64,000 bases of DNA from Loripinus fragilis (lineage: Eukaryota > Mollusca > Bivalvia > Lucinida > Lucinidae), in assembly GCA_964019695.1 (NCBI GenBank), contig OZ026514.1, positions 98,944,845 to 99,008,844 on the forward strand. Direction: 5' to 3'. The position numbers and the translations under genes are program-made. Below the pieces are notes generated by a model that was given only the letters and a program-made list of their open reading frames with translations, did not search any database and was not told where the DNA came from. Every line of letters begins with the position of its first letter. Positions within the stretch are counted from its first letter, which is position 1. Positions 1 through 11,683 of this stretch are shown here, one piece after another.

Positions 1-300
1 TTTGCTTACAGAAGTTTCTTTTAAAATTTGAATAAAAATGAAAAATACCACCCAACAACCCTTAAAACGGAAATGGACTTGTTGGATTTTTTATGTTTTT
101 GTTCTGTCTTATGTTTGCTATGTCTTTTTGCGCGTCTGTTTATTTGTGCTTCGTGGTCACCTGCTGGGAAAGGGCTGACCTCTTGGCTCTCGTTTGTGGT
201 GTCTAACTGTGAGTTTGTAACTTTCCCATTGGTATCCTGGGTCGGGTGTGGTACTTGATTGTATCGACTCCTGATCTTTGCACCCTTTCTTACTTTGTCC
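1..300 (-). repeat. Dispersed repeat, inverted copy of family C'
   Basis: Read on the minus strand, this stretch matches the segment at about 25785-26030: both carry the same order of blocks, including GATCAGGA, AGAGAGCCAAGAGGT and AGCCCTTTCCCAGCAGGTGA. The open frames here are by-products of the repeat and do not look like genes. Related to the copies at 6967 and 20222. The family has no name I can assign. Confidence 0.55.
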
Positions 301-2335
301 AATTGATAACAGTGGGAAATTCCATTCGGCTAAACTGGGTTACTAACTTACTTTATTTCTGTTGGTAGGCTTTTTGTACCAGTTAATAGGCAACTAAATA
401 CGATCTGTCAAGGGGTTGCGTTCACGCTGTAATACATCAATATCTAAGCGTTGCTATGGAAACAATAATGTTAAAGTAATGTTTTATTCACTGTCGTTTG
501 ATAATACCTATTTCATGTACATATTCAGTGCCACAGAAAAGAAACCAACTGATCCCAAACTAATGATGATATGGTAGTTTGATTTCAGAATTTATCAAAT
601 TTTAACATGCCTCAAGCCCTATAATTTAGCCCATCCACAATCACATTAACACAATTTTAATAGAGAAAATAAAATCAGACAAATAACCTGCCAATTAAAA
701 GCAAAAATAAGTTAAGTAGTTTACTGTTTTTGGGGTGTTCTTTTTCCAACCCAAAAAGGTTAATGTTATAATTCACGGTTCTTTCCCGTCTCTTCAACGG
801 TTTTGTTTTGGTTACCATGCCTACTGTATCAGGTTATGAAATAAGGATCTGAAATAATGCTATTTTTGTAATTTTCCTGGATTTCTCATGCACGAAAATG
901 TATAAAATGACATAAAAATCAAGTCTCTGTGTAGTCTGAGAGCCGAGATATTTGCTGTTACAATTTTTAATGGTGGGCATTTTGAAATTCAAGAGGGCCG
1001 CCATGAATTTGGACGAATCATGTGTGTCCCTAAATTTTCTGAAATCAAGTGATCTTCTGGGTAATTGTGCCAAGTTTCACAATTTAATCACACTTTGAAC
1101 GATTTTCCCCTTATCCTCAGGACTATGAAAGGTCATTAAACTCACAGAATTCTCAGAGACCAGCTTCTGCTTCTTCTCGTGATTTTAATTAACCTAATCT
1201 GTGTTGATTTATTTGGACTAAGGAGGCAAATTCTGGTTATATATTTAATTTTATAATATTTAGGATGCAACAAGTTCTTTCATCATACTATATAATCAGT
1301 GAAATACCTAGATCTTACCTCGTTACAACGGTATAGCTTTTCAAGCTGACTTGCGCATTAATACATTTAATAATTAAACTAGCTACTGGCAAGATTTGAG
1401 ATTGTCTCTGTAGCCAAGTAAGCTGGGTTGAACCTACCCCAAAGACAGGTTTTCTCACGTAAGGCCAACGCATACATGTAGAAAGTTTCGCTTCTATTCT
1501 CTGAAAATCCCATGAGCACTTCTCCGATCAATCTATCGAAAATCGCAAACTTGATATTAGCAGAGAATCGAACCCGCGATTCCGTATAAATGGGTGTGTG
1601 GGTTAATAAATGGACGACGATATAATATCAAGCTTTATTGCAAAACTTGGTGAAAATCTAAATAAAAAAGTTCAAGAAAGAGGATGGCATACAAACGGAC
1701 AGAGACTATACCGCAAATTTGGGACGCAGCGTATATAACGAATACCACATAGGCCTATCTATTTACACAGGAAGTAAGTGACACACTCAAATGTGTATTC
1801 GATGAATATTAACAATGTGACTTTGTGTAGTTCATAGTTATAAAGACACATAGATAAAATAAATACAGGTGTAATATTTTTAAAATTCTGGAGTGTGTAA
1901 TTAATGCGCAGGGTAGACATGGCAACACTGAAGTCGTCTCAGAAAACCACAATGTTTAATCGACCACAGTAAGAAACGGTAAGGTTTGTATTAATTTAGA
2001 ATTAGTTATACAAACAAACGGACATTTTATCTTTGTTTATTCACACAACACTTACAGGTTGTTTTTTTAACCCTTAAGCCCCAACAAATTTAACTATGAT
2101 GGTTATGGTTGCAGCAGGCATTTTTGAAACGCATATATAGGCTAAACGTTATATCATCTAGATCAATCCTTGTTTTAGACCTACGAGAATGAAATCAGAT
2201 ATCTGCTGCAGGAGCCCGGAAGAGAAATATGTGCAATACATTTTTTTTAATTCGTGGCGGGGAGTTATTATTTATGCCGTTCCCGTGACTCAAGACTTAC
2301 TAGCCGTGGCGTTCCCGCGACTAAGTAATTTTAGG
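301..2335. other. Intergenic, no gene recognised
   Basis: AT-rich sequence with only short chance open frames. At about 1560-1590 a minus-strand GGTTCGATTCTC string resembles a tRNA B box, but no A box or cloverleaf accompanies it. I see no exon with paired splice sites and coding character. Confidence 0.5.
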
Positions 2336-2985
2336 ATAGTCTCATACTTTGAGCTATATATTTCATTAAAATAATTATATACTGAACCACACTTCTAACG
2401 CAAAATCAAACTGAACCTTGAATATTGCCGATATTGGCTCAACCATTGTAAAAATTAAAACATTTATTTATGAAAATGAAAGTAAAACTTCATCAGTCAA
2501 TCACTCCCTTTTGATAATAACCTAATTGGGTGAAAGTCTGACATAACCCCTGAGCGGCACAATGATTACGGCAAGACCTCGTATGTATTAACTAAGTAAC
2601 ATTCCTGAAACATTTTGCGTTGGAAGTGTGGGTCAGTATATGTCATGGATTTTATGGCTTAATTAGCACTGTCTTAACATGTATGACGCAAATTTTTAAG
2701 TGAACATTAAATCATGACTGTGCTTGTGTAAAGCTTCATAGTTTTTAAGTACAAAATGTATGTGAATTCAATCCTACGGAGAGAAAAATATATTTTAGAG
2801 AGAATTGGCTTATGGTTTTGGGGATTTGGGGAGTAGCTGAATTAATTTTAGGGATTTGCGGAGCAGGACAAAATATTATCAGGGAGCTGAGGATTTTTGT
2901 CAGGGATTTGGGGAAATCAATGCATTATTTTAAGGGGGCAAGGAATCACAGACCCCCACCTGGGGGCCTCCTAAGTACTGGTTCA
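2336..2985 (+). repeat. Dispersed repeat family D
   Basis: Begins around a CATACTTTGAGC block and ends in a region of GGGGATTTGGGGAG motifs and a GACCCCCACCTGGGGG palindrome. The same blocks in the same order recur at about 17440-18680 on this strand, and in the opposite orientation at about 11790-12600. No coding content seen. Confidence 0.6.
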
Positions 2986-3062
2986 ACCCAGGAGGATCCG
3001 TCCCGACATTACTGAAAAATTGTTGACTGGGACATAAAGAATCAAATCAAACAAACAAAACA
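2965..3062 (+). repeat. 3' part of a tRNA-derived SINE
   Basis: Carries the tail half of the SINE seen complete at 25425 and 26478: GTACTGGTTCAACCCAGGA, then GACATAAAGAATCAAATCAA and a CAAA-rich tail. The tRNA head is missing, so this is a 5'-truncated copy abutting family D. Confidence 0.7.
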
Positions 3063-3404
3063 AACAAAATTAACACGACTTACTGAGTCGTTGGAACGAC
3101 TTAATGCGGACCTTTGATTGGTCAGACAAATTCGTGGCCATGAACTTATACCGTTCTTCAATTGATCAGATTAAGGCATGCTTTAACAGCTCTATACATC
3201 TCTTCATTCCACAGTGGCCATTGTCAACACTTCGAAACAGTCAACTTATACACATGACTAACTTGTGGGAACTCCTTAAAAGTCGTTGTCACAATTTGAC
3301 CAATTAGCTGATGTACCATATAAACTAATTCCTACGACTTATATTTAGTAGTACACCCAGGAGGGAGGGGGGGGGGGGGGCTGTTGGAGAACTCTCATTT
3401 TTAT

Positions 3405-5135
3405 ACCCCGCCACACTTTAGTGGCGAGGTATTATGTTATACCCTTCGGTGTCTGTCCGTCTGTCCGTCCGTCCGTCCATCCGTCCGTCCGTCCGTGCTC
3501 ACCATTTCCGATCGATAACTTGAGTATTTATTCACGGAATTTTTTCAAATTTTGCATACATATTGTTATCGGCGATGAGTGGTATGGGATTGTTAATGGG
3601 CAAAATCCGTCCATTTTTAACGGAGTTACTGCCCTTTTTCGTATTGGAAAAATGGTTTCTGGCCTGTTATTCCTTTACTGTTCATGATATCTGAATGAAA
3701 CTTCACAGATATGTTGCACATCAAAGGTTACATATTGTGACTAAGGACCGTCACTCTGACCTTCCCAGTTTGTGAGTTATCTGCCCTTGATAGGTCTGAA
3801 AAAAGGTTTTTGACCTATTGTTCCTTTACTATATGGAATATCTGAATATAACTTCACAGATATTTTTCACATCAAAGGTAACATATTGTGACTAAGAACC
3901 GTCACTCTTACCTTTCCCGTTTGTGAGTTATCCGCCCTTGATTGAATTAAAAAATGTTTTTTACCCGTAGTTCCATTACTATGTGGAATATTTAAATGAA
4001 ACTTTACAGATATGTTTCACATCAAAGGTTACATACTGTGACAAAGAACCATCACTCTTACCTTTCCAGTTCATGAGTTATCTGCCCTTGATTTATCTGA
4101 AAAATGGTTTTTGACCTGTAGTTCATTTACTATATGGAATATCTGAATGAAACTTCACAGATATGTTGACCATCAAAGGTTACATATTGTGGGTAAGGAT
4201 CGTCACTCTTACCTTTCCAGATTGTGAGTTATCCACCCTTGATTGATCTGAGAATTGGTTTTTGACCTGTAGTTTCTTTTACTATATGGAATATCTGAAT
4301 GAAACTTCACAGATATGTTGAACATCAAAGGTTACATATTTTTAGTAAGGACCGTCACCCTTACCTTTCCAGTTCATGAGTTATTCGCCCTTGATTGATC
4401 TGAAAAATGGTTTTTGACCTGTAGCTCATTTACTATATGGAATATCTGAATGAAACTTCACAGATATGTTGACCATCAAAGGTTACATATTGTGGGTAAG
4501 GATCGTCACTCTTACCTTTCCAGATTGTGAGTTATCCACCCTTGATTGATCTGAGAATTGGTTTTTGACCTGTAGATCATTTCATTCGTCCGTGCTCACT
4601 GTTTCCGATCGATAACTTGAGTATTTATGCACAGAATTTTTTCAAATTTTACATACATATTGTTATTTGGAATGAGTGTTATGGGATTGTTAATGGGCAA
4701 AATCCGACCATTTTCGATGGAGTTACTGCCCTTTCTCCCTTAAAAAATGGTTTCTGGCCTGTTATTCTTTTACTGTTTATGATATCTGAATGAAACTTCA
4801 CAGATATGTTGAACAGCAAAGGTTACATATTACAACGAAGAACCGTCACTCTTACCTTTCCAGTTCATGAGTTATCCGCCCTTGATTAATCTGGAAAATG
4901 TTTTTGACCTGTAGTTCCTTTACTATATGAAATATCTGAATGAAATTTCACAGATATGTTGACCATCAAAGGTTACATATTGTGACTAAGGACGTCATTT
5001 CACTCTCTATCTCAGTTCTGTTGCTATTTAGGCATTATATATCTCACAAAATAACTTTTGGTGCTCCCAGCAGTGGCGGGGTATTACGCAGTGCTTGCGG
5101 TGCTTTTATTCCATCATATGTAGGCTTGGACCCAG
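3405..5135 (+). repeat. Composite element with ~150-bp tandem units
   Basis: Starts with CCCCGCCACACTTTAGTGGCG and a short GTCC/GTCT simple repeat (3444-3497), and ends near a second GTGGCGGGGTATTA block at about 5075. Between them a unit of roughly 150 bp recurs about six times from 3650 to 4580 and twice more to about 5010. Each unit contains a CTTCACAGATATGTT block. A leader block with GATCGATAACTTGAGTATTT occurs at both 3510 and 4608, so the whole is a two-level tandem structure. Open frames in it are incidental. Confidence 0.7.
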
Positions 5136-5328
5136 CATCTTCTGTTTACCCCCCCCCCCCCCCCCCAATAAAGTAAACTATCACAAAAGAATGCTAAATT
5201 GAAAAATATTCAAATCGATATAATCAATAATAGCACTATAATATTTCAAAGACTTTGCATCAATATAGAACATCAAATCTTCGCCACTATCCCAATTAAC
5301 ACAATAATCTATTTATTTAGTATTACTT

Positions 5329-5879
5329 GACTTTTCGCTTTCTGTAGAGGCGGCACCTCATGAATGCGTAATAAGGACTGGTCAACCTTAGACAGAGGTG
5401 AAAGCCGAAAATGAGGCGTGGTTTTATTCAAAAATAACTGCATCATCTTGCGCCATTACCTCAATATAGACGCAAAATACATTGTTTAGTCCTTAAAACG
5501 CCAGCAAAATAACTGCATCTGAAAATGTCTATGTAACATAGGCAAAGAGGCAAACATTGTGGACCCAGATCAGACTGCTCCTATAGGAGCAGTCTGATCT
5601 GGGTCCACACTGTTTATCTATGAGGCTTCAAATAGTTTAGTGGGCGACAAAACCATACAGTTTGTGATTATGCGCTCTAAGGGTTAATAAATGTGAGTTC
5701 AGTGTGTATACGGTTAGGATTTTCATGAAATGCACGCACGTTTGCTCGGCCCAAAAAGCTGATTAACTCTTTACCAAATTATAAATAAAACCTGATTCCC
5801 CTTCCTTAGCAGATGAAATAGCCGAACCACGCCCAAATATGAATATTAAAGTTGCCGCCTTAACAGTAAGCGAAAAGTC
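5329..5879 (+). mobile_element. 551-bp MITE with central 50-bp palindrome, copy 1
   Basis: Terminal inverted repeats start GACTTTTCGCTT and end AAGCGAAAAGTC, followed by GGCGGCA / TGCCGCC-type subterminal pairing. A second copy of exactly the same length lies at 33273-33823 in the same orientation. Neither encodes a transposase, so the family is non-autonomous. No convincing direct target duplication was found. This copy ends 48 bp before the start codon of the Mab-21-like gene. Confidence 0.75.
5559..5608. repeat. Perfect 50-bp palindrome
   Basis: Two 23-base arms (beginning GTGGACCCAGATCAG) around TATA read identically on both strands over all 50 bases. It sits in the centre of the MITE at 5329-5879. 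Related hairpins recur throughout the window (see findings). Confidence 0.9.
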
Positions 5880-5927
5880 AAGTAATACTTTAGATTTATG
5901 TATGTTTCAGAACACATAATATAAAAG

Positions 5928-6006
5928 ATGGAAAACACAGAAGAAGTATTATACCTTCGGTCAAGTGAGAAAGAAAGTCCACCAAAGTCAGATGCAATGT
6001 TTCCAG
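5928..6006 (+). CDS. First coding exon of the Mab-21-like gene
   Basis: Encodes 26 residues from an ATG (context AAAGATGG, purine at -3 and G at +4) and ends in phase 1 at a strong CAG|GTAAAA donor. A possible 5'-UTR acceptor, TATGTTTCAG, lies just upstream at 5910, so an untranslated exon may precede it. The next exon supplies the other two bases of the split valine codon. Confidence 0.65.
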
Positions 6007-9000
6007 GTAAAATCACATTTCAAAGAAAGAAAATGTACCTTCCGACTTATACTATTTACCAAGGCGCTGCCCATCGTGTCTGAACAGAGCTTACATTTTT
6101 CACACTATACAAAAGTATGTAAACTGAAATAAACATCCTGTACCCGTTCCTCCTAGCTCTCGCCTTATAAACATGAATAACAACACTCGTGCGTAACCAG
6201 TAGTCGGGAAAATGCGTGTATTTAGGTACATTTACACGTTTCGATTTATATTGTTAACGATACAGCCAATACACATTCGAACAAGGTAAGAAAAACCAGT
6301 TTATCTATTTTATTACGTTTTGTTCCATGATTTTAACGGTTTCCTCCTTTGCATTTTGCTTTGTTAAAAACGACTTGCTCACAATCAGAGCCGTTCTGTG
6401 CCGAAAACGAGCTTAAATGCCAGTTTGCATGGTTTTCGTAGAATTGGCAATCACATGAGTACATGATTACATGGTTGTAACTGTAAAGTTACTAAAATCT
6501 GTAGAAAAATGAATTTTAATAGGGGGACCCTCGCAATTACAGCTGTACCAACAACTGTCACATCACGATTATCGACAACTGGTTACGCACGAGTGCTGGA
6601 ATTTCTTATTTATAAGGCGAGAGCTAGGAGGAACGGGTACAGGATGTTTATTTCAGTTTACATACTGTGTATACATGGCAAAGAGTCCAACGGTATGATA
6701 AGAAAATACAACGGCCATTCCGCTAAAATGCACGCGGCATAAAAAAGTCAAAATTGAGTTAATTGTATCTACTCTTTGCTATGCAGTAGAACGTGACATC
6801 GATGGATTATTGACAGAACCACAGCGTATATTTGGTTACCTTCAAAAAGTTCTGCCTGGATCATGGCAGTTGGTCAAAGGATCTATTGATACCAGTATGG
6901 TGTTTTAAAGGAAAATAATCTTTTTGATAATATAAAATTTTTGTCATGTGAACAGAGAAAAAATGAGTGAGTATAATCAGGAAATACCACAATCACACAC
7001 TGCAGGCCAACCCATGGCACCGTAAGGAAGAGCCACAGAACAATAACAATCACAAGACATCAGGAGGACAATTAAAGTACAACAACCAGCCCTTTTCTTT
7101 CCCATCAAGATGATTGAAAAACCAGAAAGGGTACTAATTATTACATAACGAAACGAGGAACATACACAGAACCCCCACAGTGGGATCAACAATAAACAAT
7201 GAATCAACTACAACAGAACCATCACCTTAGAACGGACATCAGCCAAAGACTGATTAGACTGGGCGTATGGGCCCAGTCCCCAAGGTTATAAAACACTTTT
7301 CATGCTCAACTCAGCTGAGCACGAAATTTATCCTGCTTATAAAGTTAAAATGCCAACAATTGAATTGTTGGCATTTTAACACACGGTGCCTAATCATATC
7401 GGACTCAATCTGTCTAGTCAGGACCCTATCTGTGTTGACAGGACTCTAAATGACTCTATCCGTGGCAAAGGTAAGAGTGGGTACATAAAACCGTAAAAAC
7501 ATCTTAAATACGTTTTATAAAGTAAAGGCAGTGTGTGCACGGAAATTTCGAAACTTCACTCTTCCAGTTTATGTTGGTATTAAGCCTGATGTTAATTTCA
7601 GGGTTTTATTTCACGTCGAATAGCTGACAATTGAGGGTAAAGTGTAGCCAAGTGTCCACTTTGAGTGCTGTTTAAAGCCTTACTTACTTCTTAGATATAA
7701 TTTGGACACCAACAGGGCTTCAGATTTTTTTCAAGTTTGATGGGCCGAAGTGACCCATGGAGCAAAAAATGGTTGGTCATTTCCTGAAATGATGGACCCT
7801 ATCATATCAAGCTGAACACAGTTGACATTTGGGTAGTATACTTTACCTACACACTGACTCCGAAACTTGTATGTTTATATGTATATTGACTGCTGATTAT
7901 ACAGAATAACCTGTCTTAAGCGGCAACTGAAAAAAAGACCGATTATCGCTTAATTCAGGTCAAAAGTATTGCAGAATTCTGCATTCCTTTCGACCTTCAT
8001 TAAGCTACCATTTGTTATTTAGATCTTTGATTTGTCTTTTTGAGTGGCTGCTTAAGACAGTTATTACTGTATTGACAACTAACATGTACTGTCTATCTGT
8101 GGAGTTTTTAGACTTGCTGTAGGATGAATATTTTTATTAAAGTGAGATTTTTTCACAACTAAAAAGGATGGGTCCACTGGGCCCACTGCCTTGGATAGTG
8201 ATGGGTCATATTTTTAAATCATGTGACAATGACCTGGGCCCACCATAAATCTGAAGGCCTACATCAATATTGATTTTGAATACTGATAGCGACTCGTTGA
8301 CGGAAATTTGCACATTGTTTGTGTATAAATTTTTACAAAGGCACTGGGCAGCAACACTGTAATTGTGGGCCACCGTGACAGGCAATGGACTTCACTGGCA
8401 GTAAACTGCCAGCGAAATATTCATGATTTATTAAGTAGTTGTTCTGTGGTAAATATGGAACCTTTCACTTACAAACTTTTCCCAACGTTTGTCGCTTCGT
8501 TAGATGACATGTCAGTGTTGTTTTGACAGATAGAGTCGGACACAAGCACATATAGAGTCTGGGCTGCACAGATAGAGTCCGATACGGTTATGCGCCGTGT
8601 AACATTTATTAGCATGGTAAATACAACATCTGAGAGACTTAAAGCAAGAAACTTCTTTATTTGTCGATATTTTAGTTTTTATGACCAGTTGAAATTTCAT
8701 GCCCAGTTGCATTGAGCATGAAAAAAGTTTTATAACCTCGGGGTCTGTTTGATCTGAGTCTAGGCTGGGCGCATTGTCATTTGTGTTGTTTATTCCATTG
8801 GTTCTTTTTTTTGTATTACAGATACTCCTTTCAGTTACTCCAACTGGGATGAAGTAGCCAAGATTCCGACACCACACTTGTATTACATCTTGTCATTGGT
8901 ACTGCCAGTGCGTCTTGTAGGCCAGAAGGCGGTAGAAGAAGGGAAGAAACTGAGTGAAAAAGCTTTCTTGAAACAACTGGATGAACAGGCGCAGAAAAGC

Positions 9001-11451
9001 ATGCGTTTCGTAGGTAGCTTTTTTGAAGGGTACAGCATTCCACCTTGTATGCGAAAAACCAATCCACTACGAGCTGAACAAAATTCTGACCTGGATATAA
9101 TAGCTCTCTTTGATGCTAAAATAGGTCAGGTAAAAGACATTAACAATCAAGAATATTCCGCTATTTTAGAAACAGAAAATGTGCATCCAGGTTATGCAAG
9201 ATTATGGGTACATAAGTTGCCAGAAAGAAAAAAGAAATTTAGCATCTTCCAAGAAGCAATAGTTTACTCAAAAGAAAATGATCGACATTATTTAAGCAGT
9301 TCTATATTTAGTGAAAAAGCTCTGTCAGTGGTTACTCAAGATACCAATAATGAGTGTACTATTCATGGACCAGCACTGATGTTTGCTCAAGATGAACCAA
9401 TTATTCGCTCAGGTACTATCCTCGAAAGTTTTGATGGTATTGACATTGTCCCAGGGTTTGGAATCACAGAATGGCCTTCAAAGCTGGCTGATGAATTAAG
9501 ACATCGAGCTAGTCGTAGTGAATGGCTCGATTCTGCTTTTGTTGAAAGCATTATTGAGGAAGGGTGCCACATTGTTTCAATCCCAAGTAAGAAAAGTCCA
9601 TTTCCAGATATAGAATGGAGAATATCGTTTTCTTTAACAGAGGTGCGTATTGCTAGAGAGCTTGTTACTGATAAGCAAAGACAGTGTTATCTATTTCTAA
9701 AAATACTGCGAAAGCAAACCATGAAGCAACTGGAGACTCTTTCGTCATATCACTGCAAGACTGTTTTCTTGTACTGTTGCGAGCGCCTTCCAGTTTCAGT
9801 TTGGGAAGACTATCCTGGCACCTGTCTTATATACATGCTGGATTGCCTAATAGAATGTGTCAGCAAACGTTCCTTACCAAGCTACTTTGTTCCAGAGAAT
9901 AATATGATAAACCACTTGAGTGAAGAAGAGCTGGCCCACATAATGACAGTCTTAAAGAGTGCGAGAATGAATGTTGTCGAACCACTCCTGAGTTTCACTG
10001 ATACCAGAGTGTTTGGTTTCTTGCCTGTTCAGGTACCACTTAGGGAGTTAGTACAATATGTTGTTAAAGATATGGAAGATTTTCGAACGCATCGCAGTTT
10101 GGAGCTTTCTAAACTAGGCGTTCTTGTCCCAACATCCATTGGCGTTGCACAGATTCTGATGCATGAAACAAAGTATGAGGGTATAGGAGAAGAAGCAAAA
10201 CAGACCAAGTTTCAAGAAGCCGTTTCCCATCTATTGGACACATTTGAAATCGTAAATGATAGTACCTCAGAGCCAGTTATCTCTTTAAGATACATTCTTG
10301 ATAAAGCTGCGCTGTCATTAGACAGTGCTACAATGGCAATTGAGTTATATGAAAACGCTTTGTCCTTTTCTGACAAATACCCAGTGATCTTGGGAATACG
10401 TGGGAATTTGGCTTGTATGTATCATTCCGTGGCTTGTGCATATTCACGGGAGACAGAAGAATACAAGATGCGTTTACGCAAGGCTTTACAGTTATTCACT
10501 GTTTTTGTCGAAGAAGAAAATAATCGTGGCTCAGTTATTGACTATGCTGTGGTTTTGTTTTACGAATCGAAGTTCTCTAAGTGTAAAGACATTCTGGAAA
10601 CATTTATCAATGAAGAAAAGGAGTACATCAAAAGCCCCAGGTTTAGTTGTCGGTTTGGCGTTTCTGAATTAGGTCGTTTGGACAGTCACCTTCAGGTAGA
10701 AATCAAACGACATGGAACCATCGTTGCAAGTGCGTTGGCATTTGCTTATTATTTTCTTCTCCAATGCTTGATACAGTTGGACTTCTCAGAGCAATTAATT
10801 GAAATAAAATTACAGGACTTTGAGGCTCTATGTAAGATTGCAGCTCAACCAAGAACGTATGCACTTCTTGGTTACGTTTTACTAGATAGACATCTCTGGT
10901 GTAGAGCTGGTAGCGTATTTTCCAGTGCTGTAGCTATTGAGAAACGTTATTCTCTTGCTGAAGAACTCATTTCTACTTGTGAAGAAAATGAACAAAAGGT
11001 AAAAGAAGGTGAATCTATAAGTGAAGAGAATATTGAAAGTGCTGAAGAAAATAGTCTTGTAAATAACCTGGAAGAAAACAATGTTAAAGAGCATGCATCT
11101 ATACGTGAATCATATGATATTAAAGCTGAGAAAAGCTCGCTGCTAAGCAAAGAGGAAGAAGATACAGTTGTGGAAGATGTATCTGTAAGTAAGGGGAATG
11201 AAAAGGAAACAGTAGAAAGCACGCTTGTAAATGAAGAAAAAGAGAAAAGAGTTCAAGGAAATGCACCCATAGATCAAGATTATGAAAAAGCTGAGAAAAG
11301 CTCGCTTGTGAGCAACGAGAAAGAAGGGACAGTTAAAGAAGATGTATCTGTAAGTAAAGTGAACGAAAAGAAAACAGTAGAAAGTGCGCTTGTAAGTGAA
11401 GAGAAAGAACAAAGCTTTAAAGAAAGTGCACCCATTGCTAAAGGTAAATAA
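5928..11451 (+). CDS. Mab-21/cGAS-like nucleotidyltransferase with helical-repeat and repetitive charged C-terminus (three coding exons)
   Basis: Model: join(5928-6006, 6787-6894, 8822-11451), 938 aa. Donors are CCAG|GTAAAA at 6006 and ACCA|GTATGG at 6894. Acceptors are CTATGCAG at 6786 and a T-rich tract ending TATTACAG at 8821. All junctions are phase 1 and keep one frame. Family hallmarks: a GS motif (GSFFEG, G127-S128), paired acids in SDLDI (D152, D154), a third acid in DIVPGF (D270), then EWRISFS and QRQCY (348-352). These are the metal-binding positions of cGAS/Mab-21 enzymes, so the site looks intact and the protein could make a nucleotide second messenger. That activity is inferred; no cGAS-type zinc ribbon is obvious. 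Residues about 541-781 are helical and TPR-like. From 782 the tail is Glu/Lys/Ser-rich with 55-residue repeats. Some relatives are labelled TMEM102-like or cGLR; I cannot place it further. Confidence 0.85.
6115..6665. mobile_element. MITE with ~88-bp inverted termini in intron 1
   Basis: The left arm (6115-6202) and right arm (6577-6665) are near-perfect reverse complements, starting GTATGTAAACTGAAATAAAC and ending in GTTTACATAC. The interior is non-coding; an open frame at 6509-6742 reads straight through the right arm and is incidental. The element fills most of intron 1. Confidence 0.75.
6787..6894 (+). CDS. Second coding exon of the Mab-21-like gene
   Basis: A 108-bp open segment that follows TTTGCTATGCAG. 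It encodes 35 whole codons, including EPQRIFGYLQ, between two split codons. It leaves through a GTATGG donor in phase 1, matching the acceptor at 8821. The flanking codons complete to V and N. Reading past the donor meets a stop within four codons, which supports splicing here. Confidence 0.75.
6967..7255 (+). repeat. Dispersed repeat family C in intron 2
   Basis: Shares its order of blocks with 20222-20515: GTGAGTATAATCAGGAAATA at the start, GAGGAAGAGCCACAG or close variants, CATCAAGATGATTG, and a terminal CACCTTAGAACGG. A truncated copy follows the SINE at 62778. Non-coding. Confidence 0.65.
7268..7470 (+). repeat. Dispersed repeat with internal hairpin, forward copy
   Basis: Begins around AAGGTTATAAAACACTTTTC, contains a CCAACAATTGAATTGTTGG palindrome near 7352, and ends near GACTCTATCCGTGG. 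A reverse-orientation relative lies at 8514-8790 in the same intron, so the two could pair as a foldback. Another hairpin of this type is at about 22820-22915. Confidence 0.55.
8514..8790 (-). repeat. Reverse copy of the 7268-7470 repeat
   Basis: Read on the minus strand it follows the same order as 7268-7470: GAGGTTATAAAAC, TTTCATGCTCAA, then GGACTCTATCTGTG near the end. It lies 30 bp upstream of the acceptor of the large Mab-21 exon. The 121-aa minus-strand open frame across it is not supported as a gene. Confidence 0.55.
11125..11451 (+). repeat. In-frame 165-bp coding repeats, Mab-21-like tail
   Basis: A 165-bp (55-residue) unit starts at 11125 and again at 11290, each opening with codons for AEKSS followed by KED/VED-VSVSK and NEK.TVES.LV blocks. 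Each unit is itself a degenerate pair of ~27-residue repeats. The second unit runs into the stop codon at 11449. The same pattern continues in frame after it (see findings). Confidence 0.8.
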
Positions 11452-11452
11452 A
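11447..11452 (+). terminator. Possible poly(A) signal overlapping the stop codon
   Basis: The stop TAA at 11449-11451 lies inside an AATAAA hexamer. I see no stronger signal immediately downstream. Whether it is used is unknown. Confidence 0.3.
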
Positions 11453-11683
11453 GTAATCGAATAGAAGAAGGCATTGTCAGAAGTGAGGAGAAAGATCAGA
11501 CAGTTAAAGAATGTACACCTATAAGTAAAGATAATGAAATGAAAACTGAAGAAATCACCCTGATTGTAGGAATAGTGAAATATTGACTGAGAAAGACAAC
11601 AAGGCTGTTAATGAGAGTTTGGTACTTATTGCTTATACGAGTAGTGAAGGCTCAGGTGAGCATGCGCATCAGGACAGTCTCAG

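Noticed and set aside
8878..8880. TTG as start codon of the Mab-21-like protein
   Set aside because: The frame is open upstream to a clear splice acceptor at 8821, and two upstream exons join in phase. The TTG encodes an internal leucine.
11445..11481. 37-bp intron from AAAG|GTAAAT to TTGTCAG that would remove the stop codon
   Set aside because: Too short for a typical intron, and the join breaks the repeat frame.
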